Shown here piece by piece: positions 60,594-64,000 of a stretch of DNA of 64,000 bases. Each line of letters starts with the position of its first letter. Position 1 is the first letter of the stretch. Source of the DNA: Caldithrix abyssi DSM 13497 (GTDB taxonomy: Bacteria > Calditrichota > Calditrichia > Calditrichales > Calditrichaceae); assembly GCF_001886815.1 (NCBI RefSeq), contig NZ_CP018099.1:1982501-2046500 (forward strand), read 5' to 3'. The notes under the pieces are model-generated. The model did not search any database, had not been told where the DNA came from, and saw only the letters and a program-made list of their open reading frames with translations. Position numbers and translations under genes: made by a program.

Positions 60594-61772
60594 ATGAAAA
60601 GAATTATATTGCATGTGGACATGGATGCTTTCTTTGCCGCTGTTGAGCAAAGAGAGCATCCCGAACTTAAAGGAAAACCGGTAATTATCGGCGCCGATCC
60701 CCGTGGTGGGCGGGGCAGAGGCGTGGTATCCACCTGTTCCTACGAAGCGCGCAAGTTTGGCGTTCATTCTGCCATGCCCATATCGCAGGCCTATCGTTTG
60801 TGCCCCCACGGTATTTATTTGCCACCCAACGGGGCGTTGTATCAGCAGGTGAGCCAGAATATTTTTCAGATTTTTTATGAGTTCACCGATCTGGTGGAAC
60901 CCGTTTCTATTGACGAAGCCTTTCTGGATGTCACGGGCAGTGTGCGTCTGTTTGGCGATGGCCCGACCATAGCGCAAAAGATCAAACAACGCATTAAAGA
61001 AAAAGAGCGTCTCAGCGCTTCTATTGGCGTGGCTCCGAACAAATATCTGGCTAAAATCGCTTCGGATCTGCAAAAACCGGATGGCCTGGTTGTGGTTGAA
61101 ACCGACCAAATAGAAACGTTTTTGTGGCCGCTGGATATTTCCAGATTGTGGGGAGCGGGGGAACGCACACAGCAGATTCTACGGAAGATGGGCATTAACA
61201 CCATTGGCGATCTGGCTCGCTTTCCGCCGCAGGTTCTTAAACAAAAATTAGGCTCGGCGGGCGAACACTTTTACCGCCTGGCACACGGTTTTGATGAACG
61301 ACCGGTAATTACTCGCGAAGAGGTCAAATCCGTGAGCAATGAGCACACCTTTGGTAAAGATGTGGACGATATGGATGTTGTCCGCAAACAACTGGTGTAC
61401 CTGGCCGAAAAAGTCGGCTACAGACTTCGAAAAAAAGGACTGAAAGGCAAAACCATTCATCTGAAATTGCGCTATGATAATTTTTCCACCATTACGCGCA
61501 ATATGACCATTTCGCCGCCCACCAATCAAACACGCCAGATAGTGGATGTGGCGCTGGATTTGTTTGAAAAGAACTACATCAGCGGTCGGAAGGTACGACT
61601 GGTGGGCGTGGGCGTAAGCGGGTTTGATACGCAGGCGGCCAGGCAAACGAATCTGTTCGATGTATTAGATGAAAAACAGCAGAAGCTCGATCAGGTTCAG
61701 GACCTGCTCGCCGATCGCTTTGGCCGGCATATTGTCCAAAGGGCGGAGAGTCTGAAAAAGAAAAAGAAGTGA
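60594..61772 (+). CDS. dinB: DNA polymerase IV (Y-family)
   Basis: A 392-residue translesion polymerase. The catalytic acids are in HVDMDAFFAAVEQ and VSIDEAFLDVTG. It also has SYEARKFGVHSAMPISQA, SIGVAPNKYLAKIASDLQKPDG, a helix-hairpin-helix part (LRKMGINTIGDLARF) and the little-finger domain (EEVKSVSNEHTFGKD). The ATG at 60594 is favoured: AAAGG is six bases upstream, whereas the ATG at 60588 abuts it. I see no clear LexA-type box before it. Confidence 0.95.
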   Translation: MKRIILHVDMDAFFAAVEQREHPELKGKPVIIGADPRGGRGRGVVSTCSYEARKFGVHSAMPISQAYRLCPHGIYLPPNGALYQQVSQNIFQIFYEFTDLVEPVSIDEAFLDVTGSVRLFGDGPTIAQKIKQRIKEKERLSASIGVAPNKYLAKIASDLQKPDGLVVVETDQIETFLWPLDISRLWGAGERTQQILRKMGINTIGDLARFPPQVLKQKLGSAGEHFYRLAHGFDERPVITREEVKSVSNEHTFGKDVDDMDVVRKQLVYLAEKVGYRLRKKGLKGKTIHLKLRYDNFSTITRNMTISPPTNQTRQIVDVALDLFEKNYISGRKVRLVGVGVSGFDTQAARQTNLFDVLDEKQQKLDQVQDLLADRFGRHIVQRAESLKKKKK

Positions 61773-61796
61773 TGGCGGGCAAAAACGTTCTTCGCG

Positions 61797-61811
61797 GGGC
61801 GGCGGCCGCCC
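61797..61811 (+). terminator. Small GC-rich hairpin after dinB
   Basis: GGGCGG (61797-61802) and CCGCCC (61806-61811) pair around three bases, 25 bp past the dinB stop. No T-run follows, so terminator function is uncertain. The remaining ~140 bp to the amidase gene show nothing else apart from an AATCAACC-type repeat piece. Confidence 0.35.
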
Positions 61812-61952
61812 GACTCGCTTTAATCAATCAACCAATTTCTCCCCTGAACTAAAAATTGCACTTGATTTCAATTTTCTTAAATTAAAAACACAGCATGGAA
61901 GCCCGCTTTCTTTTCAGGGAAGACCTCAGTAAAATTCATTGGAGATTAAAAA

Positions 61953-62564
61953 ATGGCTGTGTTTTGTACCGACGCCGGTCACGGAGGCGTGGACAGCGGA
62001 GCGGTGTGGCAGGGCGTTCGCGAAAAAGACATTAATCTTCAGGTGACTCTTCAGTTAAATCAATGGCTAAAGCAAAAAGGACATCGCGTTTTTACCACGC
62101 GCCGCTCGGATGATCACGTTCCTCCCCTGAGAACGCGTTGTAAGCTGGTCAATGCGCATCACCGCCAAAAAGCGCCAGCCTTTGACGCCATTATTTCCAT
62201 TCATTGTAATGTGGCGGCGCGCTTCGAGCCGTCGCTTGACGATTATCTTCCCCTTCCACAAAGGCGCGGACTCTACGTTATTTACAGCGAAGAATCGCAG
62301 GCCGGAACTCAACTGGCGCAAGCCATTGCCCGCGCCTGCAAAGAGCAGGGCATTCAGCTGGCTCACGGCGGAAAAATTTCCACCGTGGAATTGGGACGCA
62401 GCCTGGCCTGGATTCACCAGACCCTGCCGCCGGCCGTTCTGGTGGAGCTGGGATTTTTAACCAATCCGGAAGAACGCGCCTTATTGCAGGATGCGTCATA
62501 CCAGCAAACCCTGATTCAGGCCATTGCTGCCGGCCTGGAAAACGCAATAAGTCCCGTCACCTGA
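61953..62564 (+). CDS. N-acetylmuramoyl-L-alanine amidase without signal peptide (Amidase_3; endolysin-like)
   Basis: A 203-residue zinc amidase: DAGHGGVDSG (first His ligand), VREKDINLQVTL (Glu ligand), ISIHCNVAA (second His) and LVELGFLTNPEER (catalytic Glu) match the AmiC/CwlM fold. It starts directly with the catalytic domain and has no signal peptide, unlike housekeeping septal amidases. That points to release by a holin-like partner, as with phage endolysins. GGAG lies about eight bases before the ATG. Three small membrane genes follow. Confidence 0.88.
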   Translation: MAVFCTDAGHGGVDSGAVWQGVREKDINLQVTLQLNQWLKQKGHRVFTTRRSDDHVPPLRTRCKLVNAHHRQKAPAFDAIISIHCNVAARFEPSLDDYLPLPQRRGLYVIYSEESQAGTQLAQAIARACKEQGIQLAHGGKISTVELGRSLAWIHQTLPPAVLVELGFLTNPEERALLQDASYQQTLIQAIAAGLENAISPVT

Positions 62565-62586
62565 AAAATCTGGAAAGGAGAAGTTG

Positions 62587-62967
62587 ATGGACAAATTCCG
62601 TGGTAAGCCAAGCGCCTGGCTGCTTAAAAATTCTAAAGGGTTTCCCGATTTTTTATTTACCATTTTGACCTATTCCATGATTCTGCTGATTTTTTTAATG
62701 CTGATCTGGATTGCCTTTGCCATATTAGCTTTCATCCATGCCGGTTCGCCCAAGGCCGTTATTTTAATTCAGATTATGGACAGCATGAAAACCGGCTTAA
62801 TATCGCTGGCTGGCGTGGTGTTTGGACTGGCCGGAAGTTACACGGTGCGACGTTTTAAAACCGATGATCATTACCTCCAGAAAAAGCGGCTGGAAATAGA
62901 AGTGGATCGGGCAGAAAAAGATGGTAAACAAGGATTGCAGGTGGTTGAAGATCAGGAGGACATTTAA
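62587..62967 (+). CDS. Small two-helix membrane protein (holin-like candidate)
   Basis: A 126-residue protein with a long hydrophobic segment (about 25-52: LTYSMILLIFLMLIWIAFAI) and a second helix (about 68-88: GLISLAGVVFGLAGSY), followed by a charged C-terminal tail (RLEIEVDRAEKDGKQGLQ). AAAGGAG lies before the ATG at 62587. The size and topology fit a holin or an inner-membrane partner of the neighbouring amidase; the family is not recognised. Its stop overlaps the next start (TAATG). Confidence 0.75.
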   Translation: MDKFRGKPSAWLLKNSKGFPDFLFTILTYSMILLIFLMLIWIAFAILAFIHAGSPKAVILIQIMDSMKTGLISLAGVVFGLAGSYTVRRFKTDDHYLQKKRLEIEVDRAEKDGKQGLQVVEDQEDI

Positions 62968-63521
62968 TGCCGGATTTAAGCGCATTCACCGTTTTGTTCG
63001 ACGTTTTGTTATTGCTCGTCCCGCTGCTGGTGGCCATGTTTCTGGTTTACAAACTGATTTTACCTCGAAAGCCGAAATTGGTCCTGGGAATTTTAGCGGG
63101 AATGGGAGCGCTTGGCGCCTTTTTTCTGCAGCGCAAATTAAAAAAAGCGTTTGCCGTGGAAGACAAACTGAGCGAGTTCAACGAAAAATACGCTCGTTTT
63201 AAAGAGATCCAAAAACGACGTCAGGAAGCGGTAACGGCCAATCAGCAGGTGATTAAGGTGCTCGAAGAGAGACGCAAAAAACTGGAACAAAATGCAGAAA
63301 AATATCGCAGCGAATTACAGTTGATCGACGCGGAGTTGAAAGATCGCCTGGCGTTAAACGAAAAATTGATCCATGATGCTCAGTCGTTTCTGGCATCGGC
63401 AAAAGAACGCAGCGCTCAGCGAAAAAAACTCCTGACTCATGATCCGCCGCCCGATGCCCCTTCTTCTAAAGCCAGTGATTCTGATATCGAAATTGACGGC
63501 TACCGTTTATTCGAGGAGTAG
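62967..63521 (+). CDS. Membrane-anchored coiled-coil protein (inner-membrane-spanin-like candidate)
   Basis: A 184-residue protein. Two hydrophobic stretches (about 9-31 and 38-52) precede a long coiled coil (about 55-155; VEDKLSEFNEKYARFKEIQKRRQEA, KVLEERRKKLEQNAEKYRSELQ), then a Pro/Ser-rich tail. Its start overlaps the previous stop. The arrangement recalls envelope-spanning i-spanins, but the family is not recognised. Confidence 0.72.
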   Translation: MPDLSAFTVLFDVLLLLVPLLVAMFLVYKLILPRKPKLVLGILAGMGALGAFFLQRKLKKAFAVEDKLSEFNEKYARFKEIQKRRQEAVTANQQVIKVLEERRKKLEQNAEKYRSELQLIDAELKDRLALNEKLIHDAQSFLASAKERSAQRKKLLTHDPPPDAPSSKASDSDIEIDGYRLFEE

Positions 63522-63526
63522 AGCCA

Positions 63527-63976
63527 ATGAAACTGATTAAATCGATGGTCTGGTGCCTTTTATTGGTGGCGCTGGTTGGGGCCCAAGCGCGTGACGAATT
63601 AAAACGCGCGCTGGCTGAATGCGAAGCCGATCTGCAGGTCAGCTTGCAGAAGATCGAGACCCTGACCAGAGCGCTGGAAACGACCGATGAGCTGATCCAG
63701 AAAAAAGAACAGGCGCTGGACAGCCTGCTGGCCAATCTGCAGCGACAAATAGAAACCCAAACGCTGATTCGGGCAAAGCTACAATTGAACGCCGATACAT
63801 TGCAATTGATGGTAAGCGACTACCAGCAAAAATTGGACGAAGTGGCTGACCTGTACCGTAAAGAATTAAAAAAGAGCAGTCGGCCGTGGATTTTTACCAG
63901 ACAGGGTTTGCAGGGCTTCACCACCGGTATTTTAATCGGCGGTGCGCTGGGGTTGATTTACGGACTGCTGCTCTGA
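63527..63976 (+). CDS. Exported coiled-coil protein with C-terminal membrane helix
   Basis: A 149-residue protein with a signal peptide (1-19, cleaved near AQA), a coiled coil (about 25-115; ALAECEADLQVSLQKIETLTRALETTDE) and a C-terminal hydrophobic helix (LQGFTTGILIGGALGLIYGLLL). Coding pattern and topology resemble phage-tail-associated or lysis proteins; the C-terminal glycine-rich helix recalls phage proteins that carry a GlxGGxxG-type anchor. It follows the previous gene by five bases. The family is not recognised. Confidence 0.72.
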   Translation: MKLIKSMVWCLLLVALVGAQARDELKRALAECEADLQVSLQKIETLTRALETTDELIQKKEQALDSLLANLQRQIETQTLIRAKLQLNADTLQLMVSDYQQKLDEVADLYRKELKKSSRPWIFTRQGLQGFTTGILIGGALGLIYGLLL

Positions 63977-64000
63977 CGTTTAATTCCGAAAAAAGCAGAA

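Overview
The window looks like chromosomal DNA of an FCB-group bacterium, most likely Calditrichota (Caldithrix-like). This is inferred from several secreted proteins with FlgD/type IX-type C-terminal sorting domains, a PorV/PorQ-family protein, a TonB-dependent receptor without an adjacent SusD, KorAB 2-oxoacid:ferredoxin oxidoreductase, and an S46 dipeptidyl-peptidase. I could not run any search, so the lineage is an inference. No rRNA, tRNA, CRISPR array or transposase gene was found.

Region 1 (1-26277) is a long set of minus-strand genes, many overlapping or nearly touching, with a divergent DeoR/AgaR-type regulator at its head. Reading from the regulator leftwards it encodes an AgaS-type SIS isomerase, a KbaZ/GatZ-like protein, a DMT permease, a PfkB kinase, a secreted beta-helix protein, a KbaY/GatY-type class II aldolase, a lipoprotein amidohydrolase, a predicted glycosidase, a DUF4874/DUF4832-like secreted protein, a CBM9-like secreted protein, a propeller lipoprotein, a TonB-dependent receptor, two paralogous large secreted proteins flanking a PorV-like protein, and a partial secreted TIM-barrel glycosidase cut by the left edge. 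The cytoplasmic enzymes form the galactosamine/tagatose-6-phosphate pathway and the outer genes look like polymer-attacking and uptake machinery. The best reading is a utilisation locus for a galactosamine-containing polysaccharide.

Region 2 (26509-40107) holds an ADP-ribosylglycohydrolase / aldehyde dehydrogenase / GMC oxidoreductase cluster, a secreted VWA protein, a repeat-rich non-coding stretch, an orphan sensor kinase with a predicted FG-GAP sensor, a patatin-like phospholipase and DNA polymerase I. Region 3 (40153-42146) is an AT-rich island with an AAA ATPase and a TOPRIM-like partner, a plausible anti-phage pair. A 144-bp MITE with target-site duplication has replaced the C-terminus of the TOPRIM-like gene.

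Region 4 (42136-51223) has a coupled three-gene envelope operon (gluzincin-propeller-barrel protein, PQQ-propeller lipoprotein, small membrane protein), a divergent intergenic region with three very strong hairpins, korA-korB and a response regulator with an HD-GYP domain. Region 5 (51234-53301) is a decayed mercury-resistance operon (merTP and merA remnants) abutting asd. Region 6 (53731-61772) holds an S46 peptidase, folB-folK-deoxynucleoside kinase, a GAF/HD-GYP protein, a PAP2 protein and dinB, with more dispersed repeats. Region 7 (61953-63976) is a signal-less amidase followed by three small membrane/coiled-coil proteins, resembling a lysis cassette that may belong to a phage-like or contractile-injection element beyond the right edge.
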